A DNA stretch of 64,000 bases from Methanotorris igneus Kol 5 (GTDB taxonomy: Archaea; AGJL01; Methanococci; Methanococcales; Methanococcaceae): NCBI RefSeq assembly GCF_000214415.1, contig NC_015562.1, positions 1,178,001 through 1,242,000 of the forward strand, given 5' to 3'. A program made the translations under genes and the position numbers. The notes below the pieces were generated by a model. That model searched no databases. It was given only the letters and a program-made list of their open reading frames with translations, and had not been told where the DNA came from. Position 1 is the first letter of the stretch. Each line of letters starts with the position of its first letter. This document shows, piece after piece, positions 38,220 to 46,970 of this stretch.

Positions 38220-38435
38220 ATTTTTAGTTTTTTTCTTTTTTCTTTTTGTTATGTTATTATTTGTTTTTATTTTCCTTTTTTATTTCCTTTTTTAATTTTC
38301 TAATTACTATTAATTTTTTTAATGATTTAGTGTTGATTAAATTTCTTAAACAACAAATTATATATATCATTTTTTGGAAGAAAATAAATTGATTTAGCCA
38401 AAAATGCTATTAAAAATTCTAATAGGTGAGGGCGT

Positions 38436-38894
38436 ATGAGAATTTCTCCATTAGTTGCTGGTCTTATAGGAGGTTTCTCCGCTGCGCTGTTGCAGGCGTT
38501 TTTTAAGGTATCTCCACCACCAGCGTATGGGATTTGTATCGCCTGCCACACAAGAGATTTGGTCAACTGGATTGTAAATGCAATTAGTGGAAGTACATTG
38601 TTTGTAGCTCCAGTTTCAAAGGTTTTTCCAGTTTTAACTGTTGTTGGTATTTTTGTTGGAGCATTTATCGCAGCTAATGTTCATAAGGAGTTTAAGATAA
38701 AGCAAACACACAATCCAATAGTTGGTTTTGTTTTGGGAGTTTTGGTTGTGATATTTGCATTGTTGATGGGAGGATGTCCATTGAGGGAAACAATAAGAAC
38801 AGCTTATGGAGACGTTATTGCATTGATAAGTTTAATAGCAATGTTTGCTGGTGTAATTGTGGCAAGTGAAGTCTATTTAAAAAGAAATGCTTAA
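38436..38894 (+). CDS. YeeE/YedE-type sulfur transporter, N-terminal half
   Basis: 152 residues, about four or five membrane segments. It has cysteines in GICIACHTRDL and in the family motif MGGCPLRE. The YeeE/YedE proteins of bacteria are one chain twice this size that brings in thiosulfate or is linked to selenium use. Here each half is its own gene with its own ribosome site (GGTGAGGG for this one) and proper stop, so the split is genuine, not a broken gene. Confidence 0.85.
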   Translation: MRISPLVAGLIGGFSAALLQAFFKVSPPPAYGICIACHTRDLVNWIVNAISGSTLFVAPVSKVFPVLTVVGIFVGAFIAANVHKEFKIKQTHNPIVGFVLGVLVVIFALLMGGCPLRETIRTAYGDVIALISLIAMFAGVIVASEVYLKRNA

Positions 38895-38905
38895 GGTGGT
38901 AATAG

Positions 38906-39379
38906 ATGGAATACTTGCACGCAATTGGAACATTTGCATTTGGAATCCTTTTAGGATATTTATTCCAAAGGTCAAGAATGTGTTTTGTTGGAGGAATGAG
39001 GGACTTTTATTTGATAAGGGATACATGGTTAATTAAAGGTCTCTTTGGGTTTTTTGGTGGAGCATTATTAGGTTATATAATATTTAGTGCTATGGGTAAA
39101 ATTCCATTCTTCCCATGGATTGCTGTAAAAGGCTTCACCCCAATCCCAGGAGACCCATTAGGTAAAGCAGGAAGTTTAGTTGGACATTTAATAGTTGCTA
39201 TTATTGGTGGATTTGGAGTTGGATTTTTCTCAGTTATCCAAGGGGGTTGTCCATTGAGGAACTATGTCATGGCAGCAGAGGGGAATAAGACGGCGATTGC
39301 CTATGTTTTAGGGCTTGCTGTTGGAGCAGTATTGTTCCACACCGTTGTAGTTCCTATCGTTAAGGCAATACTGTTATAA
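38906..39379 (+). CDS. YeeE/YedE-type sulfur transporter, C-terminal half
   Basis: 157 residues, membrane protein. Contains RSRMCFVGGMRD near the start and IQGGCPLRN, equivalent to MGGCPLRE of the preceding gene. The two genes are 11 bases apart with AAGGTGG before this start, and the products probably pair into one channel. The conserved cysteines can take part in passing sulfur (or selenium) across the membrane, by analogy with the thiosulfate channel TsuA. Confidence 0.85.
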   Translation: MEYLHAIGTFAFGILLGYLFQRSRMCFVGGMRDFYLIRDTWLIKGLFGFFGGALLGYIIFSAMGKIPFFPWIAVKGFTPIPGDPLGKAGSLVGHLIVAIIGGFGVGFFSVIQGGCPLRNYVMAAEGNKTAIAYVLGLAVGAVLFHTVVVPIVKAILL

Positions 39380-39485
39380 ATTAAATTTTTCTTTTTTATT
39401 TAATTATAGTTTTTTAGTTATGTTTTTATGCTCTTAGCATAAGTTTTTATTATGTACTGCTATTTTGTTATTGGGTTAATGTATA

Positions 39486-40055
39486 ATGAGAGGGGAGATT
39501 GTGATTTTAAAGAAGATAAAAAGTTTGTTGGAAAAGGGGGATAAAAAAGAAGAAAAAGAATTTGAAGGTAAGGGATTGATAATTTTTAAGAGTGTTAAAG
39601 ATGCGATGAAGGCGGAGAATATTTTGAGGGGCTATAACATTAAAGTTGTAGCTCCCCCACATGAGATAAGGGAAGGTTGCGACTTGGCAATAGAGTATGA
39701 TTTGATAGATGAATTGGGAATTAAGAGGGAATTAGAAAAAAATAATATTGAGCCATTAAAATTCATCTCTTTAAATGATTATTCCTTAAAGCCACTCGAA
39801 TTGATAAAAATTAAGGAAGTTGATGGCTTTGTTATGGTGAGATGTGGAAATATGAAGATAACAATTGATAAAGAAGGGAATATTGTAAATATCTCTGGCG
39901 GTGGATGTCCAGATGTGCCATATTTGGCATTAAAATTAAAGGGAAGAAATATTAAAGATATTAAAGAGGATGAGACTCCAAAAAGTTTGGGATATACATT
40001 ATGTGCCTATACTTTAAATAAGGCATTTGAAAAGGCAAGAGAATTAGTGAGGTGA
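39486..40055 (+). CDS. DUF3343-domain protein
   Basis: 189 residues. The segment GLIIFKSVKDAMKAENILRGYNIKVVAPPHEIREGCDLAIEY, quoted here as GLIIFKSVKDAMKAEN and VVAPPHEIREGCDLAIEY, is the DUF3343 core with its cysteine. The C-terminal half has NISGGGCPDVPYL, a second cysteine motif. In genome comparisons DUF3343 occurs with YedE and selenium use; I know that as an association, not a mechanism. The start could instead be GTG 39501, which has GGGGAGA upstream. Follows the transporter halves after about 106 bases. Confidence 0.7.
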   Translation: MRGEIVILKKIKSLLEKGDKKEEKEFEGKGLIIFKSVKDAMKAENILRGYNIKVVAPPHEIREGCDLAIEYDLIDELGIKRELEKNNIEPLKFISLNDYSLKPLELIKIKEVDGFVMVRCGNMKITIDKEGNIVNISGGGCPDVPYLALKLKGRNIKDIKEDETPKSLGYTLCAYTLNKAFEKARELVR

Positions 40056-40060
40056 GGAGA

Positions 40061-40432
40061 ATGAAAATTAAAATTAAAGTTAAAGATTTTGAAGTTGAGG
40101 CAGAACTCTATGAAGATCTTGCTCCAAAAACTGTAAGTGCAATAGCTAAAGCACTTCCAATAAAAGGAGTTGTGAATAGATGGGGAGATGAGATATACTT
40201 TGAGACAGATGTTGTTGTTAATGAGGAAGAGAACTCAAAGGAATACGTGGAGTTGGGAGATATTGCCTATTGGATTCCAGGGAGAGCAATATGCATCTTC
40301 TTTGGAAAGACGTCAATAAGTGATGGTGATAAAATAAAACCAGCAAGTGCTGTGAATGTTATAGGGAAGGTCAAGGACTGGGAGAAATTTAAAGATGTCT
40401 GGGATGGAGAGGTAATTGAAATAACAAAATAA
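40061..40432 (+). CDS. Cyclophilin-like-fold protein (DUF369)
   Basis: 123 residues. MKIKIKVKDFEVEAELYEDLAPKTVSAIAKALP and WGDEIYFET, with GDIAYWIPGRAICIFFGKTSIS, are the features of the Cyclophil_like2 family, quoted in parts. Residues needed for prolyl isomerase activity are not obvious; function is unknown. ATG 40061 follows GAGGTGAGGAG. It is five bases after the DUF3343 gene and ends the sulfur-related run. Confidence 0.8.
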   Translation: MKIKIKVKDFEVEAELYEDLAPKTVSAIAKALPIKGVVNRWGDEIYFETDVVVNEEENSKEYVELGDIAYWIPGRAICIFFGKTSISDGDKIKPASAVNVIGKVKDWEKFKDVWDGEVIEITK

Positions 40433-40489
40433 CGTTTAAATATCTCAACATTTAAAATTAACTAAAACAAAAAAATAGTTGTGAGAGTT

Positions 40490-41632
40490 ATGGAAAAATT
40501 AAAATGGATTAAAATAGAAAATTTTAGGGCATTCAAAAAAGCAGAAATATCAGATTTTGGAGATATTAATGTATTTATTGGAAAAAACAATACTGGAAAA
40601 AGTACACTTCTTGAAAGTATTTATTTGAATTTGGCTCAAAATAATAAAGATTTGTTAGGCATCTATCCTTTTAGAGCAATATTTTCAAGAAGGGGAATTT
40701 CTGGAATTGGTAGGGTAAGATATTCAGAAATAGACGATAGTGAAGATGTTATTACCTCTATTGTTTATTATTTGTTTCATTCAATTAATATAGACAAGGA
40801 GGAACTTAATAAACTTATGTCAAGTATCAACTCTAATTTAAATGAGTTTGAATTAAATGCATATTTTGGAGAATTTCCAGAAGATATTTTAAAAATCTTT
40901 TTTAGAGAATACGTTGGATACTATTCTGGAGATAGAGATGATATCCAGCCACAAATAATTATAAGTGATGGAAATAACGACATATTATTTTCAGTAGTTG
41001 AAAAATTGCCCAGAAATGAGATTATTTACCGTATCCATTCAAAAAGCTTTCTTAGATTTCATATAAAACGTCAAAATGTTTTAATGGTTGATGAGTATAT
41101 TATGAGATTAAGAACCCTCCATTCATCACCGATGTTCTCATTTATAAAAAGAATTGAGAGGTATTCAAAAATAGACAAAGAACATTTATCAAAATTTTTA
41201 TCAGACCAATTAAACACAGAAATCGTTGATATTATTCCAAAAATATTTGATATATTTTTATTATTAAAAGATAATAAGCAAATGCCTGTATCATTATTGG
41301 GGGATGGAACAAAAATGGCTTTGTCGTATTATTATGCATTATCTCTTGAAGACACTTACGTTTTATTGGAAGAACCAGAAAACCACTTACATCCTAAATT
41401 GATGGATAAGATTATTGATTTAATAATTAACTCATCCCAAAAAAACCAAATTTTTATAACAACTCATAACTTAGAGTTTCTTCAAAAAATTTTAGAGAAA
41501 TCTTATGAAAAAAATATAAATCTGAAAGTTTTTGCCTTTGAGAATTTAGTGGATGGTATTCCAAATATTGAAGTTTATGAATGTGATGAAGCAAATGCCG
41601 CATTAAATAAAATTGGGGTGGATTTGAGATGA
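40490..41632 (+). CDS. AAA/ABC-type ATPase of a two-gene ATPase-TOPRIM module
   Basis: 380 residues. OLD/RecF-like: N-terminal LKWIKIENFRAFKKAEISDFGDINVFIGKNNTGKST holds Walker A (FIGKNNTGKST). The Walker B and D-loop segment YVLLEEPENHLHPKLMDKII and the switch histidine in IFITTHNLEFL lie near the C-terminus. The middle 180 residues are an insertion. It overlaps the next gene by four bases (ATGA), so the two are coupled. Similar pairs, such as PARIS (AriA-AriB), defend against phages; family membership is inferred. Confidence 0.85.
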   Translation: MEKLKWIKIENFRAFKKAEISDFGDINVFIGKNNTGKSTLLESIYLNLAQNNKDLLGIYPFRAIFSRRGISGIGRVRYSEIDDSEDVITSIVYYLFHSINIDKEELNKLMSSINSNLNEFELNAYFGEFPEDILKIFFREYVGYYSGDRDDIQPQIIISDGNNDILFSVVEKLPRNEIIYRIHSKSFLRFHIKRQNVLMVDEYIMRLRTLHSSPMFSFIKRIERYSKIDKEHLSKFLSDQLNTEIVDIIPKIFDIFLLLKDNKQMPVSLLGDGTKMALSYYYALSLEDTYVLLEEPENHLHPKLMDKIIDLIINSSQKNQIFITTHNLEFLQKILEKSYEKNINLKVFAFENLVDGIPNIEVYECDEANAALNKIGVDLR

Positions 41633-42327
41633 TTATAATCTTATTTGAGGGTGTTTTGGATTTTCTATTTTTTAAAAGTTTTTTCACTAAATTTTTAAAA
41701 TTTAAAAATGTTGGTAATGAAGGAAATAAAGAATGGTTTGATAAATTATTAGACTATGGATATTTTGAAGATTTAAAGAATTTTGACACTTCAAAAATTG
41801 CTGTATTAAGGGAAAAAGGTGATAAGTTTGAAGTTATGTTAATCTCTGTTGGGGGAAAAGATAGTTTCAAAGATGCAATAAGGGCATTTATAGAAGGACA
41901 TAGAATTTTAGAAAAGAAAATATTTGGAAAAATAGAAAAAATAATAGTTGTTGTAGATGATGATGCGAAAGATAAAATTGGGGAAATTGAGAAATTAGTA
42001 GAAAATAAAAATCTTAAAGATAAATTTGAAAGTTTGGTATTAAATGGTGAGTTGGAAGATGTTGTGCTATTAATTTATGAAGTCATTAAGGATAGATTAA
42101 ATGATAACGATAAAAAAGCCATTAAAGAATTTTTTGATATTATATCAAAAAGATATGATGAAGATAAAGAAAAACATAATAAAAAACGTAAAGTTAGTGC
42201 TTTGCATACCGCAATTGGCTATAGATGCTATGGACATTTATTTGATGAATTATTTGAAAAATTTGAATTAGATGATTTAGATAATATTGAGGAATTTAAA
42301 AAATTTTATAGGATATTTAAATATTGA
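41629..42327 (+). CDS. TOPRIM-domain nuclease-like partner of the ATPase
   Basis: 232 residues. The TOPRIM pattern is present: glutamate in IIILFEGVLDFLFFKSFF at the start, then VGGKDSFKDAIRAF, and the acidic DxD in IIVVVDDDAKDKI, followed by a charged helical C-terminus (FDIISKRYDEDKEKHNKKRKVSALH, quoted in part). No catalytic residue looks lost. It would act as metal-dependent nuclease released or controlled by the ATPase. It overlaps the ATPase stop by four bases. AT-rich and with repeated acidic-lysine runs, unlike its neighbours. Confidence 0.72.
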   Translation: MIIILFEGVLDFLFFKSFFTKFLKFKNVGNEGNKEWFDKLLDYGYFEDLKNFDTSKIAVLREKGDKFEVMLISVGGKDSFKDAIRAFIEGHRILEKKIFGKIEKIIVVVDDDAKDKIGEIEKLVENKNLKDKFESLVLNGELEDVVLLIYEVIKDRLNDNDKKAIKEFFDIISKRYDEDKEKHNKKRKVSALHTAIGYRCYGHLFDELFEKFELDDLDNIEEFKKFYRIFKY

Positions 42328-42341
42328 AGAAGGTTGATAGT

Positions 42342-43163
42342 ATGATTATAGCGGGGACTATGCCAATAAAGGGGTTGGAGTTAATAAGGGGAAAGCCAAC
42401 ACTAAAAGGAAATAAAATAATAATAAATAACAAAGAGTTTCCAATATCTATGGGAACTGGTGCATTGATAGGAGCAGTTTTAAAAACATTAGAATATTTT
42501 GGAGAGGATAAACTTTATGTCATAACTGCTGGAGATATTGGAGAAGGAGATGGAAGTTTAAAGATTTATGATGCGTTGAAGGATGTTGATGATGATTTAC
42601 TTATAATACATTACATAAAACCAAAAATTTCAAAAATTAAGGAAATTGATTTCTCTCCAAAGATTATTGCAGATGCTGGGGGAATGTATGTAGCAAAAGC
42701 AGCGAACATAGGGGATAAGTTTTATCTCTTTTTACCTGATGTGGGTGAGTTAGCATTTTTGGCGGATGAAAAGGCATCCCATCCTGCCTATGTGAGGGGT
42801 TTTATATCTGAGGTAGATGATAAGGAAGTGCCTGAACTAATCAAGAGGGCCTATGAAAAATCAAAAATGCCAAAATATATGGTTGTTAAGGGAGAAAAGG
42901 ACTATGTAGTTGAGGATGGAGATATTGTTGAAACGATAGACGCTCCAAAAATAGAGGCAATGGAATGCATTGGAGGAACTGGAGATACTCTAACAGGAAT
43001 TATTTCCTCTCTGATATATTGTGGATACAAAACAAAAGACGCCTGTGTTTTGGGATGTAAAATAAATAGGATGTTGGGAGAGGTCGCTAACGCAAAGCCA
43101 AATACGCAAGTTGATGAATTAATCCATAATATACCAAAAGTTTTAAAACATTTGAATTTATAA
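42342..43163 (+). CDS. YjeF C-terminal (ADP/ATP-NAD(P)HX dehydratase) or sugar-kinase-like protein
   Basis: 273 residues, ribokinase-type fold. The start is GTMPIKGLELIRGKPTL; the C-terminal GGTGDTLTGIISSLIYCGY is the nucleotide and catalytic-aspartate motif of YjeF/ribokinase-like proteins. The nicotinamide-repair reaction is possible but not shown. ATG 42342 has AAGAAGGTTGA upstream; an upstream TTG 42324 would overlap the nuclease stop. Confidence 0.7.
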   Translation: MIIAGTMPIKGLELIRGKPTLKGNKIIINNKEFPISMGTGALIGAVLKTLEYFGEDKLYVITAGDIGEGDGSLKIYDALKDVDDDLLIIHYIKPKISKIKEIDFSPKIIADAGGMYVAKAANIGDKFYLFLPDVGELAFLADEKASHPAYVRGFISEVDDKEVPELIKRAYEKSKMPKYMVVKGEKDYVVEDGDIVETIDAPKIEAMECIGGTGDTLTGIISSLIYCGYKTKDACVLGCKINRMLGEVANAKPNTQVDELIHNIPKVLKHLNL

Positions 43164-43212
43164 ATTAACGAAAAGTTTATATATAACTTTACCTAATTTC
43201 ATTTTGCCGTGA

Positions 43213-43287
43213 AGGGCGGTGGCTCAGCCTGGTTAGAGTGCTCGGCTGATAACCGAGTGGTCCGGGGTTCGAATCCCCGCCGCCCTA
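43213..43287 (+). tRNA. tRNA-Ile (GAU)
   Basis: Acceptor AGGGCGG pairs with CCGCCCT, and the discriminator is A at 43287. The D arm is GCTC/GAGT; the anticodon stem CTCGG/CCGAG holds loop CTGATAA, giving anticodon GAT. The T stem is CGGGG/CCCCG around TTCGAAT. CCA is not encoded. A promoter CGAAAAGTTTATATATAAC lies about 35 bases upstream (43170-43188). Confidence 0.97.
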
Positions 43288-43371
43288 TCATTTTATTTTA
43301 GATAGTTTAATTTGTTAATTTGAATATATAGATAATAATTTTAAAAAAATAAAAATTATTATGGACAATCA

Positions 43372-43868
43372 TTACTTTTCGAACATCTTTCTAATTTCTT
43401 CCTTGGAATATCCTAATTCATCAAATTTTTTAGTTAGACATAATATCTTTGAATTTCCTTCTTTTTTTGATTTTATATATCCCATCTTTTCGAGTTTTTC
43501 TATATGGTTACGTGCTTTATGTCCTCTAATCTTCACTATTTGTGCCTGTTTTACTGGCTCTAAATATGCAATCAGTAGGAGTGTTTCTAAAGTATCCTCG
43601 TTTAATTCAACATTAATATAAGGTAGGACTTTTTCAGCGTATTCTTCCTTTAACTCCATCACACACTTGTTGTTAAAGATTCTGATGTTGATAGAAGTGT
43701 TTTTGTATCTCTCTTTTAATGCTTTTAATGCCTCATGCACTTCATATTGATGCAAATTAAATTTTTTGCAATGTCCTCTATATCCACTGGATTCCCATTT
43801 GCAAACAAAAATGCCTCAACAGTATTTATTATATCATCATTTATTATATTACCTACTCTTCCTTCCAT
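43372..43868 (-). CDS. scpB: Chromosome-condensation protein ScpB, interrupted by a -1 frameshift
   Basis: Frame 1, from ATG 43868, reads MEGRVGNIINDDIINTVEAF then LFANGNPVDIEDIAKN and stops soon after. The -1 frame then reads FNLHQYEVHEALKALKERY and continues to 43372 with SINIRIFNNKCVMELKEEY and EDTLETLLLIAYLEPVKQAQ, the winged-helix pattern of ScpB. Joined, the protein has about 165 residues, the normal size. ScpB works with ScpA and SMC in chromosome segregation. The shift falls on AAAAAATTTAATTT, which contains A AAT TTA in the zero frame, a textbook -1 slippery heptamer. A lost A in the run is the simple alternative. Confidence 0.75.
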
Positions 43869-44455
43869 TTTCTTAACTCCTCCCTTAATTTGAGGTTTTC
43901 AATGTAATTTACTAAATCACCATGAGTTTTTTCTAAGATACTCCTTGAAATATCTTGCTTTCTTCTTAAGTTCTCTATTACATGGTAGTGATCAAACTTC
44001 ATTATGAAGTCATAAATCTCTTCCATATAGTTGAAGTATTTTTCTGCAAGTTCTTTGTTGTCATCTTTTATAGCGTCTAATAAAGCTCTCCTTAACTCTC
44101 CAATAACATCACACAAACCTAAAACATAATTCTCTTCCTTAATGAATTCAAACTCTTTATATGTTGGGATTTTGTTATTAAATATGATATCATATAGCGC
44201 CTTTGCCTCGACGAACTCCTGTTGGGGGGTGTTAGCGTACTTCTCAAAATCCACATGTTTTTTAACTAATTCGTTCAGTTGCTTTAATTTTTCAAATATC
44301 TCTTCTAATGAAACCTCTTCTCTTTTGTGTATCTTTCTTATAGACAATGCACAGTCCTTAGTTATTTCTCTTGACAATTTTAATATTTCTTCTCTTAGCA
44401 TATCCTTTTCTTCAAAGTATTTTACAAGATAACTTACTTCATTTTCGTTAAACAT
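43853..44455 (-). CDS. Translin-family protein
   Basis: 200 residues, all helical. LSREITKDCALSIRKIHKR, LGLCDVIGELRRALLDAIKDD and FDHYHVIENLRRKQDISRSILEKTHGDL (quoted in parts) match archaeal translin, a nucleic-acid-binding octamer whose eukaryotic relatives form the C3PO RNase. The archaeal role is not established. ATG 44455 is chosen because GGTGGGGG lies upstream; the frame is open further. Its stop overlaps the start of scpB by 16 bases, so both are probably in one transcript. Confidence 0.83.
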   Translation of the reverse strand: MFNENEVSYLVKYFEEKDMLREEILKLSREITKDCALSIRKIHKREEVSLEEIFEKLKQLNELVKKHVDFEKYANTPQQEFVEAKALYDIIFNNKIPTYKEFEFIKEENYVLGLCDVIGELRRALLDAIKDDNKELAEKYFNYMEEIYDFIMKFDHYHVIENLRRKQDISRSILEKTHGDLVNYIENLKLREELRKWKEE

Positions 44456-44629
44456 GTTATCATTCCCCCACCAAAAATTATATATATTAAAATCCATTAT
44501 TGAATTATAGCATTGTTCTTTTATATAAACTACACACCGATTTTCAGTAGCATTATCGATTTTAAAATTGGGTTTTATATGGTTTTTAAAAATTTGATGG
44601 ACAATTTTTTAACTTAATATTGAGTTAAA

Positions 44630-44792
44630 TATTTATACCCCTATCCATAACAATAATAAGGCACCTGAAACCTGAAAAGGCGTAAGCCAGTGACAGGTTC
44701 ATTTTTAAGATAAGGGCAATTTTGTTAAATGAGTACTCTATTATTTGGATATTTAGTGAAACATGAAATAATGCTATAATGGAGGTTATATT
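44630..44792 (+). promoter_or_regulatory. Promoter and structured 5' leader of the ribosomal protein operon
   Basis: A TATA box ATTTATAC lies at about 44630-44638, so transcription should start near 44660, leaving a ~130-base leader. The leader begins with a hairpin: AACCTG (44669-44674) pairs with CAGGTT (44694-44699) around GGC-GTAA-GCC, with AAA and AGTGA as internal bulges. Asymmetric bulges with GA on both sides suggest a kink-turn, and therefore protein binding. Ribosome site GGAGGT at 44780. Confidence 0.5.
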
Positions 44793-45800
44793 ATGGGTAT
44801 GAAGAGGAATAGACCTCGTAGAGGTTCTCTTGCATTTAGTCCAAGAAAGAGAGCTAAAAGGCCAGTTCCAAGAATAAGATCATGGCCAGATGAAGATAAA
44901 GTAAGATTGCAAGCATTCCCAGTATATAAAGCAGGAATGAGCCACGCATTGGTTAAAGAAAACAACCCAAATAGTCCAAATGCAAACCAAGAAGTATTTA
45001 CACCAATAACCATATTAGAAGCTCCAGACATCAACGTATTTGCTATAAGAGTTTATGGAAAAGATACAAGAGGATTAAAAACCTTAACAGAAGTTTGGGC
45101 TGATGAATTGGATAAAGAATTGGCAAGAAAAATAAAAACATTGCCTAAGAAAGAAGAAAGAAAAACTGTTGATGAACTTGATAATTTAATTGATAAAATA
45201 GCAGATGTCAGAGTTTTAGTTCACACAAACCCAAAATTAACATGCTTACCAAAGAAAAAACCAGAAGTTTTAGAAATTAGAATTGGTGGAAAAGACATCC
45301 AAGAAAGATTAAACTATGCAAAAGAAATCCTTGGTAAGAAAGTTTCAATAACTGATGTATTCAGTGAAGGGGAGTTTGTAGATACCATTGCAATAACAAA
45401 AGGTAAAGGATTCCAAGGACAAGTCAAGAGATGGGGAGTCAAAATACAATTCGGAAAACACCAAAGAAAAGGAGTCGGTAGACACGTTGGTTCAATAGGT
45501 CCATGGACACCAAAGAGAGTCATGTGGACTGTTCCAATGCCAGGTCAAATGGGATACCACCAAAGAACAGAATACAACAAGAGAATATTAAAAATAGGAA
45601 ATAATGGAGAAGAAATTACACCAAAAGGTGGATTCTTGCACTATGGGGTTATAAGAAACAATTATGTTGTGGTTAAAGGTTCAGTTCCAGGGCCAGCAAA
45701 AAGATTGGTTGTATTGAGAAGTGCAATTAGACCAGTAGAAGACAGATTCGGATTACCAGAAATAACATACATCAGTACAACATCAAAACAAGGAAACTAA
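44793..45800 (+). CDS. rpl3: 50S ribosomal protein L3
   Basis: 335 residues, archaeal/eukaryal size. The basic N-terminus [29 protein letters not shown], and [17 protein letters not shown]-type sequence (here [17 protein letters not shown]), with [21 protein letters not shown], are the signatures. It sits at the peptidyl-transferase side of the large subunit. It is the first gene of an L3-L4-L23-L2-S19 operon. Confidence 0.98.
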   Translation: MGMKRNRPRRGSLAFSPRKRAKRPVPRIRSWPDEDKVRLQAFPVYKAGMSHALVKENNPNSPNANQEVFTPITILEAPDINVFAIRVYGKDTRGLKTLTEVWADELDKELARKIKTLPKKEERKTVDELDNLIDKIADVRVLVHTNPKLTCLPKKKPEVLEIRIGGKDIQERLNYAKEILGKKVSITDVFSEGEFVDTIAITKGKGFQGQVKRWGVKIQFGKHQRKGVGRHVGSIGPWTPKRVMWTVPMPGQMGYHQRTEYNKRILKIGNNGEEITPKGGFLHYGVIRNNYVVVKGSVPGPAKRLVVLRSAIRPVEDRFGLPEITYISTTSKQGN

Positions 45801-45823
45801 ACACAATAGGTTAAGGTGTTAGT

Positions 45824-46588
45824 ATGAAGGCAGTGGTTTATAACTTAGATGGTTCTAAAAAAGGGGAAATTGAACTACCATCAATATTTGAAACCGAATA
45901 CAGACCTGATTTAATTAAAAGAGCAGTTATTTCAGCATTAACTGCAAGATTACAACCAAAGGGTTCAGACCCACTTGCTGGGAAGAGGACATCAGCAGAG
46001 TCAATAGGTAAAGGACACGGTAGAGCAAGAGTTAAAAGAACAGCACAAGGATGGGCAGCATTTGTCCCTCAAGCAGTGGGGGGTAGAAGGTGCCACCCAC
46101 CAAAAGTTGAAAAAATCTTATGGGAAAGAATAAATAAAAAGGAAAGATTAAAAGCAATAATGAGTGCTATAGCAGCATCAGCAAATCCAGAATTAGTCAA
46201 ACAAAGAGGACATATCATAGATAATGTTCCATCAATCCCATTAGTTGTTGACAATGAGTTTGAAAACCTTCAAAAAACAAAAGATGTTGTAAATGTATTC
46301 AAGGCATTAGGATTAGATAAAGATGTTGAAAGAGCTAAGAAAGGTATTAAGATTAGAGCTGGAAGAGGAAAAATGAGAGGAAGAAAATACAGAAAACCAA
46401 AAAGTGTCTTGGTTGTTGTTGGGGATAAATGCAATGCAATAAAAGCATCAAGAAACCTCCCAGGTGTAGATGTAATAACAGCCGATAACTTTGGGGTAAT
46501 ACACATTGCCCCAGGGGCGATGGCAGGAAGATTAACACTCTGGACAGAAAGTGCAATAGAAAAATTAAGTGAAAGATTCAAACTCTAA
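45824..46588 (+). CDS. rpl4: 50S ribosomal protein L4
   Basis: 254 residues, L4/L1e archaeal type. The extended loop [20 protein letters not shown] and [16 protein letters not shown] lies inside the exit tunnel. The C-terminus is [22 protein letters not shown]. Lies 23 bases after L3; start follows AAGGTG. Confidence 0.97.
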   Translation: MKAVVYNLDGSKKGEIELPSIFETEYRPDLIKRAVISALTARLQPKGSDPLAGKRTSAESIGKGHGRARVKRTAQGWAAFVPQAVGGRRCHPPKVEKILWERINKKERLKAIMSAIAASANPELVKQRGHIIDNVPSIPLVVDNEFENLQKTKDVVNVFKALGLDKDVERAKKGIKIRAGRGKMRGRKYRKPKSVLVVVGDKCNAIKASRNLPGVDVITADNFGVIHIAPGAMAGRLTLWTESAIEKLSERFKL

Positions 46589-46625
46589 ATTTACACAATT
46601 TACCTTTTTAGCATGAGGTGGTTAT

Positions 46626-46886
46626 ATGGATGCCTTTGATGTCATAAAAATGCCAGTAATTAGTGAGAAGACAATGAGACTCATTGAGGAAGAGAACAAG
46701 TTGGTATTCTACGTGCACAGAAAAGCAACAAAGGAAGATATTAAGAGAGCAATGAAAGAATTGTTTAATGTTGAAGTTGAGAAGGTAAATACAATGATAA
46801 CTCCAAAAGGAGAAAAGAAAGCATACGTTAAATTGAAGGACGGCTACGATGCAAGTGAAGTAGCCGCAAACTTGGGAATCTACTAA
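46626..46886 (+). CDS. rpl23: 50S ribosomal protein L23
   Basis: 86 residues. Compact L23/L25 domain: [20 protein letters not shown] at the start and [24 protein letters not shown] later. It forms the docking site for SRP at the tunnel exit; SRP54 itself is encoded at 52532-53887. Start follows GAGGTGG. Confidence 0.97.
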   Translation: MDAFDVIKMPVISEKTMRLIEEENKLVFYVHRKATKEDIKRAMKELFNVEVEKVNTMITPKGEKKAYVKLKDGYDASEVAANLGIY

Positions 46887-46970
46887 TATAGAAACACGTA
46901 ATGAGCGGGATGCAATAGATTGGGGGAGCAAAAACAATAAAAGGCAAATTTTAAACATTTGGGTGATATA

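Noticed and set aside
38436-39379. YeeE/YedE halves as one broken gene
   Set aside because: Each half has its own ribosome site, start, GGCPLR motif and stop, and there is an 11-base gap; a natural split pair is more likely than a frameshift.
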